Assembly (NCBI RefSeq): GCF_902833145.1
Contig: NZ_CADFEN010000008.1
Span: 62,001 to 126,000 of the forward strand
Direction of reading: 5' to 3'
From: Burkholderia sp. BCC0506
Lineage (GTDB): Bacteria > Pseudomonadota > Gammaproteobacteria > Burkholderiales > Burkholderiaceae
Length of the DNA: 64,000 nucleotides
Part shown: piece by piece, positions 38,733-46,708 of the stretch
How the letters are laid out: each line of letters opens with the position of its first letter
Position numbering within the stretch: position 1 is the stretch's first letter
Program-made: the position numbers and the translations under genes
The notes under the pieces: model-generated
What the model saw: the letters and a program-made list of their open reading frames with translations, nothing else
What the model was told of the DNA's origin: nothing
Database searches by the model: none

Positions 38733-39470
38733 TCAGGTCGGGTGCCGCCCGCCGCCGGGTTTGAAGCGTGAACCGAGCCGGTAGCGATTGCCCGGATGCA
38801 GGAAATGCACGAACGTGACGGGCAGCCCGTTCGTCCACGTGCGGCGCGTGAGCGTGAGGCACGGCTCGTCGGTGCGCATGTCGAGCAGCCGCGCCTGCTC
38901 GCCGGTGGGCAGCGACGCATCGACGACGTGCTCGATCTCCAGTTCGTCGTGCGACACGTTGTTGTACAGGTACTCGGACGGCGGCTCCGTCTGGAAATCC
39001 TGATCGATGAAGCCGGGTGCGGCGGCCGGGTTCACGTAGCGATCCTCGAGCTGGATCGGGCGGCCGTTTTCCTCGTGCACGCACACCACGTGAAAGACCG
39101 GTGTGTTGACCGGCAGGCCGAACGCGGCCGCGACGTCGAACGACGCGGGTTCGCTCGAGCGGCTCAGCACGCGGCAGCGATATTCGTGCCCGCGCGCGCG
39201 GATTTCGTCGCGGATGTGCGCGATCATCAACAGGTTCGACTGCGGTTTCACCTCGGCGACGAAGGTGCCGACGCCCGCGATGCGCTTCAGCACGCCTTCC
39301 TCGGTCAGCTCGCGCAGCGCGCGGTTGACCGTCATGCGCGCGACGCCGAACTGCGCGGCGAGATCGAGCTCGGACGGAATGCGGTCGCCGGGGCGCCACT
39401 CGCCCGACTCGACGTTCTGGCGAACGAGCGTCTTGATCTGCTGGAACGGTGCGGTGGCCTTCGTGACCAT
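38733..39470 (-). CDS. GntR-family regulator, HutC subfamily (UTRA domain)
   Basis: 245 residues from the ATG at 39470. The winged helix (PFQQIKTLVRQNVESGEWRPGDRIPSELDLAAQFGVARMTVNRALRELTEEGVLKRIAGVGTFVAE) is followed by a UTRA effector domain (FHVVCVHEENGRPIQLEDRYVNP; EPCLTLTRRTWTNGLPVTFVHFLHPGNRYRLG). It is very like histidine-utilisation repressors that sense urocanate. No hut enzyme genes are in this window, so it either controls hut genes elsewhere or the binding-protein/dioxygenase pair opposite. It lies 41 bases after the Xre-cupin gene. Confidence 0.88.
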   Translation of the reverse strand: MVTKATAPFQQIKTLVRQNVESGEWRPGDRIPSELDLAAQFGVARMTVNRALRELTEEGVLKRIAGVGTFVAEVKPQSNLLMIAHIRDEIRARGHEYRCRVLSRSSEPASFDVAAAFGLPVNTPVFHVVCVHEENGRPIQLEDRYVNPAAAPGFIDQDFQTEPPSEYLYNNVSHDELEIEHVVDASLPTGEQARLLDMRTDEPCLTLTRRTWTNGLPVTFVHFLHPGNRYRLGSRFKPGGGRHPT

Positions 39471-39511
39471 CGGAAGATCCTTGCGCGAAAAAGTGACGAG
39501 AAGTGACGAGG

Positions 39512-40054
39512 CTAGTCGTCGTGACTGACGATGACCACGATCTCCGCCTGCGCGGTGCCGAGGCTGCGCGTGCGGTGCGGGATGAGTGCGTTGAAATAGA
39601 CTGAATCGCCGGCCCTGAGTTGCACCGTCTCGTTCGGAAATTCGATTTCGACGCGCCCCTTGTGCACGAACAGGAATTCCTCGCCTTCGTGCTCGCGGAA
39701 CGTCGACGCGACGAATTCGTACGGTGGATGCACGACGAACGGCAGCATCTTCTTCGGCGCGACGCCGGCCGCGATGCTCTCGAAGCGGTGCGCGTGGCTG
39801 TCGGCCGCCGCGCCCATCGCGGTGCGCTCGCCGGCGCGCGTGACCGTGATCAGCTCGCGGTTGCGGCTTTCCGAGAACAGTTGCTCGACGTCGACGTTCA
39901 GCGCCTTCGACAGCTTCAGCGCGACCGCGATCGACGGCACGCTCAGGCCGCGCTCGACCTTCGACAGGTAGCTCTTGGTGAGGCCGGTCTCGTCGGCCAG
40001 CACGTCGAGCGTCCAGCCCTTCTGTTTTCTGAGCAGCTTCAGGCGAATCGTCAT
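39512..40054 (-). CDS. Xre-cupin transcriptional regulator
   Basis: 180 residues from the ATG at 40054. The helix-turn-helix (IRLKLLRKQKGWTLDVLADETGLTKSYLSKVERGLSVPSIAVALKLSKAL) is joined to a C-terminal cupin (FREHEGEEFLFVHKGRVEIEFPNETVQLRAGDSVYFNALIPHR). This architecture is common for regulators of amine and carbohydrate catabolism. It is divergent from the class II aldolase gene, with a 17-base palindrome between them at 40093-40109. Confidence 0.9.
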   Translation of the reverse strand: MTIRLKLLRKQKGWTLDVLADETGLTKSYLSKVERGLSVPSIAVALKLSKALNVDVEQLFSESRNRELITVTRAGERTAMGAAADSHAHRFESIAAGVAPKKMLPFVVHPPYEFVASTFREHEGEEFLFVHKGRVEIEFPNETVQLRAGDSVYFNALIPHRTRSLGTAQAEIVVIVSHDD

Positions 40055-40092
40055 GGGGCGCCAGGTGTCCTTCGAAAAACCGATTGTAACGC

Positions 40093-40109
40093 ATGACACA
40101 AAGTGTCAT
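40093..40109. promoter_or_regulatory. Operator-like palindrome between Xre-cupin and aldolase genes
   Basis: ATGACAC-AAA-GTGTCAT is a perfect 7-3-7 inverted repeat, 39 bases from the Xre-cupin start and 80 bases before the aldolase start. A further GTGTCAC half-site follows at about 40122. It is the likely autoregulatory and target operator of the Xre-cupin protein. Confidence 0.7.
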
Positions 40110-40188
40110 TCAGTGTATTGTGTGTCACGTGTGCACGGGGAAACGGTCGCGAACGGCGCGGCGGACCCGGTTCATTCAGGAGGCGAAC

Positions 40189-40971
40189 ATGGCGGAAACG
40201 CTGAATTTGACGAAGGAAGCGCTGGTCGCGCTGGCGGAGCGGCGTCTTGAAAACGAAGTGGGCGACAGCGGCTGGTCCGCGCGCCAAAAGCTCGCGTTGA
40301 CGTGCCGGATCCTGTTCGACGCCGGCCACGACTCGGGCCTGGCCGGGCAGATTACCTGCCGCGCGGACGAGCCGGGCACGTACTACACGCAGCGGCTCGG
40401 GCTCGGCTTCGACGAGATCTCGGCCGCGAACCTGCTGCGCGTCGACGAGGATCTCGACGTCGTCGACGGCGAAGGCATTCCGAACCCGGCCAACCGGTTC
40501 CATACGTGGATCTATCGCGAGCGCCCGGACGTGAACTGCATCATCCATACGCATCCGGCGCATGTCGCGGCGCTGTCGATGCTCGAGCAGCCGCTCGTCG
40601 TGTCGCACATGGACACCTGCCCGCTGTACGACGATTGCGCGTTTCTGAAGGACTGGCCGGGCGTGCCGGTCGGCAACGAGGAGGGCGAGATCATCTCGAA
40701 GGCGCTCGGCAACAAGCGCGCGATCCTGCTGTCGCATCACGGCCAGCTCGTGGTCGGCAAGACGATCGAGGAGGCGTGCATCCTCGCGCTGCTGATCGAG
40801 CGCGCCGCGAAGCTGCAACTGCTCGCGATGTCGGCCGGCGAGATCAAGCCGGTGCCGCCGGCACTGGCGCGCGAAGCGCACGACTGGATCTCGAAGCCGA
40901 AGCGCGATGCGGTGACGTTCGACTACTACGCGCGCCGCGCGTTGCGTGCGCATCGGGATTGCGTCGCGTGA
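40189..40971 (+). CDS. Class II aldolase/adducin family protein
   Basis: 260 residues from the ATG at 40189 with a full AGGAGG site. The fold is that of fuculose-phosphate aldolase/AraD: zinc ligands in CIIHTHPAHVAAL and in LLSHHGQLVVGK, and a GQITCRADEPGTYYTQ block near the N-terminus. It would cleave or decarboxylate a hydroxy-acid or sugar-phosphate-like compound. The next gene encodes a DHDPS-family enzyme, also a pyruvate-aldol type, so the two may act in one pathway. Confidence 0.87.
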   Translation: MAETLNLTKEALVALAERRLENEVGDSGWSARQKLALTCRILFDAGHDSGLAGQITCRADEPGTYYTQRLGLGFDEISAANLLRVDEDLDVVDGEGIPNPANRFHTWIYRERPDVNCIIHTHPAHVAALSMLEQPLVVSHMDTCPLYDDCAFLKDWPGVPVGNEEGEIISKALGNKRAILLSHHGQLVVGKTIEEACILALLIERAAKLQLLAMSAGEIKPVPPALAREAHDWISKPKRDAVTFDYYARRALRAHRDCVA

Positions 40972-41021
40972 ATCGGCGTGTCATTTCCCCATCGTCAGAC
41001 AATCATTGAGGAATACAAATC

Positions 41022-41918
41022 GTGTCCATCCTGCTGAAAGGCATCATCGCCTACCCCGTCACGCCGTTCTCCGCCAACGGTGACGTCGACCTGAAAGCGC
41101 TCGACGCGCTGATCGAACGCCTGATCGCCGACGGCGTTCACGCGATCGCGCCGCTGGGCAGTACCGGCGAAAGCGCCTACCTGTCCGACGCCGAATGGGA
41201 GGCCGTCGCCACGGCATCGATTCGCGCGGTGCGCCGGCGCGTGCCGACCGTCGTCGGGATTTCCGATCTCACCACGGCGGGTGCGGTGCGTCGTGCCCGC
41301 ATCGCCGAACAGGCCGGCGCCGATGCGGTGATGGTGTTGCCGGTGTCGTACTGGAAGCTCGGCCACGACGAGATCGTCGCGCACTACCGTGCGATCGGCG
41401 ACGCCATTGGCATCCCGATCATGCTGTACAACAACCCGGCGACGAGCGGCGTCGACATGTCGCCCGACCTGATCGCGACGATCTGCCGCGCCGTCGACAA
41501 CGTGACGATGGTCAAGGAAAGCACCGGCGACATCGGCCGGATGCACCGGCTCGCGCAATTGAGCGACGGGACGATTCCGTTCTACAACGGCAGCAATCCG
41601 ATGGCGCTCGCCGCGCTGGCCGCGGGCGCGGCCGGATGGTGCACGGCCGCGCCGAACCTGAATGCCGCGTTGCCGCTCGCGCTGTTCGATGCGATGCGCG
41701 CGGGTGACCTCCCGCGCGCCCGAGCGGTTTTTCACGCGCAGTTGCCGTTGCTCCAGTTCATCGTCAACGGCGGGTTGCCGGTGACCGTGAAGGCCGGGCT
41801 GAGGCTGCGCGGCTTCGACGCCGGCGAACCGCGGCGGCCGCTGCAACCGCTCGGCGAGGCACGTACGCGCGAACTGGAGCGCCTGCTCGCGGCGCTGCCG
41901 GACGGTGTGGCGGCATGA
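41022..41918 (+). CDS. Dihydrodipicolinate synthase/N-acetylneuraminate lyase family protein
   Basis: 298 residues from a GTG codon at 41022, with TGAGGA upstream. It is a TIM barrel of the DapA/NanA family: GSTGESAYLSDAEWEAV, the Tyr in IMLYNNPATSG, and the Schiff-base Lys in VTMVKESTGDIGRM. Most likely it is a catabolic aldolase or dehydratase (for example a 2-keto acid lyase), not lysine biosynthesis, given the class II aldolase partner 51 bases upstream. The stop overlaps the MOSC start by four bases. Confidence 0.88.
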   Translation: MSILLKGIIAYPVTPFSANGDVDLKALDALIERLIADGVHAIAPLGSTGESAYLSDAEWEAVATASIRAVRRRVPTVVGISDLTTAGAVRRARIAEQAGADAVMVLPVSYWKLGHDEIVAHYRAIGDAIGIPIMLYNNPATSGVDMSPDLIATICRAVDNVTMVKESTGDIGRMHRLAQLSDGTIPFYNGSNPMALAALAAGAAGWCTAAPNLNAALPLALFDAMRAGDLPRARAVFHAQLPLLQFIVNGGLPVTVKAGLRLRGFDAGEPRRPLQPLGEARTRELERLLAALPDGVAA

Positions 41919-42619
41919 GCGACGACGCCCGGCCGGCGATCTCGGCCGCCATCGGCGCGGTGCGGATCGGCACGCGTCGGCCGCTCGCCGGCACGCCGCA
42001 TGCGAGCGCGATCGACAAGCAGCCGGCGGACGCGCGCCTGTGGCTGGGCGCGCTCGGCTTTGCCGGCGACGAGCAGGCCGATGCGCGGCATCATGGCGGC
42101 CCCGACAAGGCCGTTCACCACTATGCGCACGATCACTATGCGTGGTGGATCGGGCACATCGGTGCGCGCGACGTGCTTGCCCGGCCGGGTGCGTTCGGCG
42201 AGAACCTGTCGACGCGCGGCGTCACCGAGCGCGACGTGTGTCTCGGCGACGTATTCACGCTGGGCGGCGCGGTGCTTCAGGTCTCGCAGTCGCGGCAGCC
42301 GTGCTGGAAGCTCAACGCGCGCTTCGATCATCCGCGCATGGCGGCGCTCGTGCAGCAAAGCGGCCGGACCGGCTGGTACTACCGCGTGCTGCAGGAAGGC
42401 TGGGTGGAGGCGGGCGACGTGCTGGCGCTGCATGCGCGCCGCTACCCGCAATGGCCGCTGTCTGCGGTGCTCGACGTGCTGTATCGGCGCACGCTCGACA
42501 TGGCCGCGCTCGATGCGCTGTGCGACGTGCCGCTGCTGCCGCCCGGCTGGCGCACGTTGCTCGAGAAGCGCCGGACCGAACGGCAGGTCGAAGACTGGAC
42601 GAAGCGGCTCGAAGGATGA
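41915..42619 (+). CDS. MOSC-domain protein (YiiM-like)
   Basis: 234 residues, overlapping the previous stop (ATGA). MOSC signature: GDEQADARHHGGPDKAVHHYAHDHYAWW, GAFGENLSTRG and SQSRQPCWKLNARF, whose Cys is the molybdenum-cofactor-binding residue. A C-terminal extension (WPLSAVLDVLY…) fits YiiM, which reduces N-hydroxylated compounds. Translational coupling to the DHDPS-type gene is odd but may be chance packing. Confidence 0.88.
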   Translation: MSDDARPAISAAIGAVRIGTRRPLAGTPHASAIDKQPADARLWLGALGFAGDEQADARHHGGPDKAVHHYAHDHYAWWIGHIGARDVLARPGAFGENLSTRGVTERDVCLGDVFTLGGAVLQVSQSRQPCWKLNARFDHPRMAALVQQSGRTGWYYRVLQEGWVEAGDVLALHARRYPQWPLSAVLDVLYRRTLDMAALDALCDVPLLPPGWRTLLEKRRTERQVEDWTKRLEG

Positions 42620-42636
42620 CGGGCCGCGTCCGACGC

Positions 42637-43398
42637 TTACTTCGTCGGCAGGTTGCGCAGGTCGGCCGTCGGCTCGGTGCCGAACGCGTCGCTCAGTACG
42701 TAGCCGATCAGTTGTCGGGCAGTTGCCTCGGGCGTGGCGAGCGCGCCGCTCGACTTCAACTGGTCGAATTTCTCGCGCATCGGGAAGTTGTTTTCGTCGG
42801 TCGCGCGGATCGTGGCCTGCATGCCCGTATCGACGACGCCCGGCGCGACGCTGCAGATCCGCAGCGCGCCGTTCGCGTCGAGCGCGACCGCGCGCGCATG
42901 GTGATCGAGCGCGGCCTTGGTCGCGCAGTAGACGCTCCAGCCCGCATACGCGTTGCGGGCCGCGCCGCTCGACAGGTGCACGATCCGGCATTCGGTCGCG
43001 GCCGATGCGGCCTGCGCGAGCGCGGCCGACAGCATCAGCGGCGCGGCGACGTTCAGGCCGACCGCGCGGGCGACGATCGTCGGGTCCTGCACGGCGAGCG
43101 GGCCGATCGGATCGACGATGCCGGCGTTGTTGAACAGCAGCACGAGGGATGCGCCGTCGACGAAGCGGCGCAGCGTGTCGCCGGCCAGCCAGGCGGCGAC
43201 GGCCGTGGCGTCCGACAGGTCGAGTTCGACTTCCGCGAAGCGTTCGCCGGCCTGCGACGCGAGCGACGGATGACGGCTGCGCGACACGCCCAGCACGGAG
43301 ACGCCTTCCAGCAACAGTTGTGCGGCGAGCGACGCGCCGAGGCCGCGCGTGTGTCCGGTGACGATGGCGCGCACGGGTGCGGAAGAAGATGCAGTCAT
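42637..43398 (-). CDS. Short-chain dehydrogenase/reductase
   Basis: 253 residues. Cofactor motif TGHTRGLG, LLFNNAGIVD, and the catalytic Tyr-x3-Lys in SVYCATKAALDHHARAVA, with a preceding Ser (VHLSSGAAR). The sequence is like the YueD/sepiapterin-reductase group. It is an NAD(P)H-dependent oxidoreductase of unknown substrate, divergent from yceH. Confidence 0.88.
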   Translation of the reverse strand: MTASSSAPVRAIVTGHTRGLGASLAAQLLLEGVSVLGVSRSRHPSLASQAGERFAEVELDLSDATAVAAWLAGDTLRRFVDGASLVLLFNNAGIVDPIGPLAVQDPTIVARAVGLNVAAPLMLSAALAQAASAATECRIVHLSSGAARNAYAGWSVYCATKAALDHHARAVALDANGALRICSVAPGVVDTGMQATIRATDENNFPMREKFDQLKSSGALATPEATARQLIGYVLSDAFGTEPTADLRNLPTK

Positions 43399-43792
43399 GG
43401 TGGTGAACCGGTGAGGGGGTGAACGGGTTTGACGAGCGGCGCGCAGGTTCGGCGGCGGCGGATTCAACGCGGATGATGCGGAATATCGGCGTGCGGCGCC
43501 GCTGATATCGGGATAAGCGTATATCGTAGCGCCGGCATGCGTATCGCGCAAACGAGCGGCCGCGATGAAGGTGAGGGATGAATCTGCGGCGCATGCACGC
43601 AGGCATCGTCGTGTCGCGCCGCGCGGTGTCGGGCGCGCTGCTACGTCGGACGAAAGCCCGCTGCGGCAAGTGCGCACGCGGGCGCGGCGAGTGGCGCTAG
43701 GCCCGGCGTCGCGAGCTATCATATGGCTCGCCCGTGCGCGATGCCGTGCGGGCCGCGATCGTTTCCCCTTCACCTGCTGCACGCTGCCACTC
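43399..43792. other. Divergent promoter region, SDR/yceH
   Basis: 394 bases. An imperfect inverted repeat around 43497-43534 (GGCGC…GATAT / ATATC…GCGCC) and AT-rich hexamers such as TATATC could be part of the two promoters. An open frame runs into yceH from 43565, but that part has no family match and starts without a ribosome site. Confidence 0.45.
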
Positions 43793-44503
43793 ATGAACAC
43801 CACGCCGGATACGCCCACGCCCCGCGCCCTTCGCGAACTCACGCCCCTCGAGGCCCGCATTCTCGGCGTGCTCGTCGAGAAACAGCACACGGTGCCGGAT
43901 ACCTACCCGCTGTCGCTGAACGCGCTGACCGCCGGCTGCAACCAGAAAACCGCGCGCGCGCCGGTGATGAACGTGAGCGAGGACGAAGTGACGACCGCGC
44001 TCGACGGGCTGAAGCACCTGAGCCTCGTGATGGAGGGCAGCAGCAGCCGCGTGCCGCGTTTCGAGCACAACATGAACCGCGTGCTCGGCATCCCGAGCCA
44101 GGCGATCGCGCTGCTGACGATCCTGTTGCTGCGCGGCCCGCAGACGGCCGCCGAGTTGCGCCTGAACAGCGCGCGCCTGCACGGCTTCGCGGATATCTCG
44201 TCGGTCGAGGCGTTCCTCGACGAACTCGCGGCGCGCGCGCAGCCGCTCGTCGTCCGGCTGCCGCGCGCACCGGGCGCGCGCGAGAACCGCTGGATGCACC
44301 TGATGTGCGGCGAAGTGAACATGGCCGACTTCGCGAGCGCGGATGCCGGCGGCGGCGCGGATTCGGTGCCGCCTTCCGAATTCGAAGCGCTGAAGGCCGA
44401 ACAGAAACGCCTCGCGGACGAAGTGGCGCGCCTGAATGCGCTGGTTCAGCGGATGGCGAGCGAACTCGGCATCGACGTCGACACGCCGGGCGGCGCGTCC
44501 TGA
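43793..44503 (+). CDS. yceH: YceH family protein (DUF480)
   Basis: 236 residues from the ATG at 43793. Tandem winged-helix layout typical of YceH: LTPLEARILGVLVEKQHTVPDTYPLSLNALTAGCNQKTARAPVM, then SSSRVPRFEHNMNRVLGIPS and LLRGPQTAAELRLNSARLHGF. A C-terminal coiled coil (EALKAEQKRLADEVARLNALVQRM) closes the protein. Conserved in proteobacteria; its role is unknown. It stands alone on its strand. Confidence 0.93.
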   Translation: MNTTPDTPTPRALRELTPLEARILGVLVEKQHTVPDTYPLSLNALTAGCNQKTARAPVMNVSEDEVTTALDGLKHLSLVMEGSSSRVPRFEHNMNRVLGIPSQAIALLTILLLRGPQTAAELRLNSARLHGFADISSVEAFLDELAARAQPLVVRLPRAPGARENRWMHLMCGEVNMADFASADAGGGADSVPPSEFEALKAEQKRLADEVARLNALVQRMASELGIDVDTPGGAS

Positions 44504-44522
44504 TCGCTTCCTGATGCAATGC

Positions 44523-44544
44523 CGGCGGTGCGCGCGCACCGCCG
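44523..44544. terminator. Small hairpin between convergent yceH and the DUF3298-like gene
   Basis: CGGCGGTGCG pairs with CGCACCGCCG across two bases, so in practice about an 8-9 bp stem. It lies between two convergent stop codons and has no T-run. Confidence 0.35.
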
Positions 44545-44546
44545 CG

Positions 44547-45836
44547 TCACTTCAGCTTGACGCCGGGGACGAGGTAGCGCGCGCCGCCCGGTCTCAGGAT
44601 CGGCTCGAGCGCGGCAAACGGCGCGTCGAGCTGCGGGCCGAGACAGGCGCCCATTGCGTGACCGATGCCGGATACGACGAACGACAGCTTGCCCGGTGCA
44701 TCGAGTTCGAATGCCAGATACTGCGGGAACACGTCGGCGCACGACAGCGAATTGCCGTCGCCGTCCGTCGGCTGGTTGCCCGGTGCGGCTTCGTCGCGCA
44801 GCCGCGCAATGAACTTCACCATCGCGGCGCTCGTTGCCGATTCACGGTCGTCGGCCGGCGCGGCCGCAGCGATCACGCGATTCCAGTCGAGGTACGCGCC
44901 GCGCAGCAGGTCGAACGTGACCGGATCGTAGTGATTGTTCGGGTGCGCGCCGCCGCAGAACGTGCTGCCGGATTCCACGATGCCCAGTACCGCACGCGAC
45001 AGCCACGTGACCGTCACGCGCTCGTCGTCATAGTCGCCGAGCGTTCCGGCGGCCGGCCCGTCGTCGGTATAGCGCGTCGACGCGCATTCGAGCGCCGCGA
45101 GACTCATTTGCCAGTGCCGTTGTTCGAGCAGATGGTTGACCCGCGCGATCACGGCCGGGTCGGGATGGCGGCTCAGGCGCGGATACGCGAGCACCGTGCG
45201 CGGATCGCGCCACATCCGGTACGCAACCGTGCCGTCGCCAACCTCGGGGCCGACCGGCTGCGCATGCCCGGCGAGCTTCAACGCGGCATAAGGTGCGTGC
45301 TGCATGTCGATGTCCGCGCCGCGCGCGATGCCGCTGCCGACACCGCCCGCCGCGAGCGCGGTGATCGCTTCGACGGAGCCGGGTGCAACCCCGTCGGGAT
45401 CGTATGCAGCCACGCGGCGCAACGCGAAGGGGCGCGTCTTGCCCGAGCGCGCATCGGTCCGGCCGCGATAGCCGTCCTTGTCCCGCGTGCCCTGCCAGGT
45501 GGCCGCCCCATGATCGAAATCCGGCTTCCCACTGTATTCCGACGCGTTACGCGCATCATCCGGCAATTGCGTGCGCACGAGCGGCTCGACGAGTTGTGCA
45601 GGTTTGCCTCGCAGCGGAATATCGACGCCGAACTGTGCGTAGAAATAGCGGCCCGAGATCATGCCGTCGGCGGCCGGGCGATCGTCGAGTTCCATCACCA
45701 CGGTGCCGGCGCCTTGCAGCGTTCCTTCATAGACGGTGCGTGGCGCAGCATCCGCGCAGCCCGCGTGCGCCGCAATCAGCACGCACGCGCTTTGGATCAA
45801 CGGGCGCATCAAAGGCGACAACAGGATGGTTTTCAT
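44547..45836 (-). CDS. Exported protein of unknown function, DUF3298/RsiV-like C-terminus
   Basis: 429 residues from the ATG at 45836; an ATG at 45863 is equally possible. A signal peptide ends near ADAAPR. The N-terminal part (TVYEGTLQGAGTVVMELDD; ISGRYFYAQFGVDIPLRG) resembles domains found in lysozyme-inhibitor-like proteins. The C-terminal half (TVTWLSRAVLGIVESGSTFCGGAHPNNHY; VTFDLLRGAYLDWNRVI) has the hallmark His-Pro of DUF3298. No enzyme activity can be assigned. It is likely periplasmic. Confidence 0.75.
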   Translation of the reverse strand: MKTILLSPLMRPLIQSACVLIAAHAGCADAAPRTVYEGTLQGAGTVVMELDDRPAADGMISGRYFYAQFGVDIPLRGKPAQLVEPLVRTQLPDDARNASEYSGKPDFDHGAATWQGTRDKDGYRGRTDARSGKTRPFALRRVAAYDPDGVAPGSVEAITALAAGGVGSGIARGADIDMQHAPYAALKLAGHAQPVGPEVGDGTVAYRMWRDPRTVLAYPRLSRHPDPAVIARVNHLLEQRHWQMSLAALECASTRYTDDGPAAGTLGDYDDERVTVTWLSRAVLGIVESGSTFCGGAHPNNHYDPVTFDLLRGAYLDWNRVIAAAAPADDRESATSAAMVKFIARLRDEAAPGNQPTDGDGNSLSCADVFPQYLAFELDAPGKLSFVVSGIGHAMGACLGPQLDAPFAALEPILRPGGARYLVPGVKLK

Positions 45837-45864
45837 GAAGGTGCGTGAACGATGAAGAGACATA

Positions 45865-46419
45865 TCAACCGATACTGATCCGCGTCGCGCCCGCATCGAC
45901 GAGCCGGAACAGCAGATCCTCGACGGCGGTCTCCGGCGCGGAACCGAGATCCGCTTGGACGCGCCAGCCCTGTTCCGTGCGGACCGGTTCCGACAGATAG
46001 TGAACGATACCGTGCAACCCGTCTTCGGCCGGCGTGTTCTCGTCGTCCCCGTCGAACCACGCGAGGAACCACGTCTTGAAGGTGTCGTTGGCCGTGCTTT
46101 CGTCGAGACCGTCGGCCTCGACCGCGGCCCAGTCCCATACGAACGGGCGGATCGATACGGCCACTGTTTCGAGCTCGAACGCGAACGGCTCGAAATCCAG
46201 CTGCGTGGCCGAGTCGACCATCGCGGGCTGGCCGGCCGATTCGTCGTCGGCGGCGATGGTATCGGCGCGGCACGGCAACGCGAGCGGGCCTTCGGTGGCC
46301 AGCGTGCCGTCGGCCCGCCGATAGGCCGGCTCGACAACGACCGCCGGTTGCGTGGCCGCTTTCGCGAGCAGGTCGGCATAGGGTTGGCGGATGGCGCGGA
46401 GCAATTCGGAGACGGTCAT
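45865..46419 (-). CDS. Hypothetical protein
   Basis: 184 residues from the ATG at 46419 (TVSELLRAIRQPYADLL). Acidic and soluble, with no signal peptide or membrane segment. FVWDWAAVEADGLDESTANDTFKTWFLAWFDGDDEN and GIVHYLSEPVRTEQGWRVQADLGSAPETAVEDLLF suggest a globular SMI1/immunity- or DUF-type fold, but it is not recognised with confidence. It ends two bases before the possible upstream start of the DUF3298-like gene, so the two are probably co-transcribed. An open extension to 46725 looks spurious. Confidence 0.7.
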   Translation of the reverse strand: MTVSELLRAIRQPYADLLAKAATQPAVVVEPAYRRADGTLATEGPLALPCRADTIAADDESAGQPAMVDSATQLDFEPFAFELETVAVSIRPFVWDWAAVEADGLDESTANDTFKTWFLAWFDGDDENTPAEDGLHGIVHYLSEPVRTEQGWRVQADLGSAPETAVEDLLFRLVDAGATRISIG

Positions 46420-46708
46420 CGTGGCGTGTCGGGCAAAAGGTGAACGATCGATCGCAGGCAGTGCATCGTGCAGCCTGCGTCGAACGAGGAGGCGCATCGG
46501 CAGCAGACAATCACGATCGTACGGCACTGCGGTGACACGCGACCACTCGGCCGAATGGCCGAATTGGCTGGCGGACCCGATCGCCGTAACGTTGCGACCA
46601 TGATGTCGATGCCGATCGCCTTCCCCGTCGCCACCCGCTACCGTTCCGCGCGGGTGCCATAATCGAGCCTGCCCATCATTCCAGACAGACGTCCCCCGGA
46701 GAATCACC

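Noticed and set aside
38733-39470. A complete histidine-utilisation (hut) operon
   Set aside because: Only a HutC-like regulator is present; no hutH, hutU, hutI or hutG was found in the window.
41022-41918. Lysine-biosynthesis dapA, together with the dapF-like gene at 54186
   Set aside because: The DHDPS-type gene sits with a class II aldolase and Xre-cupin regulator, and the DapF-like protein has an altered active site. Neither looks like the housekeeping copy.
43565-43792. N-terminal extension of YceH
   Set aside because: No ribosome site and no family similarity before the ATG at 43793; the region is the divergent promoter.
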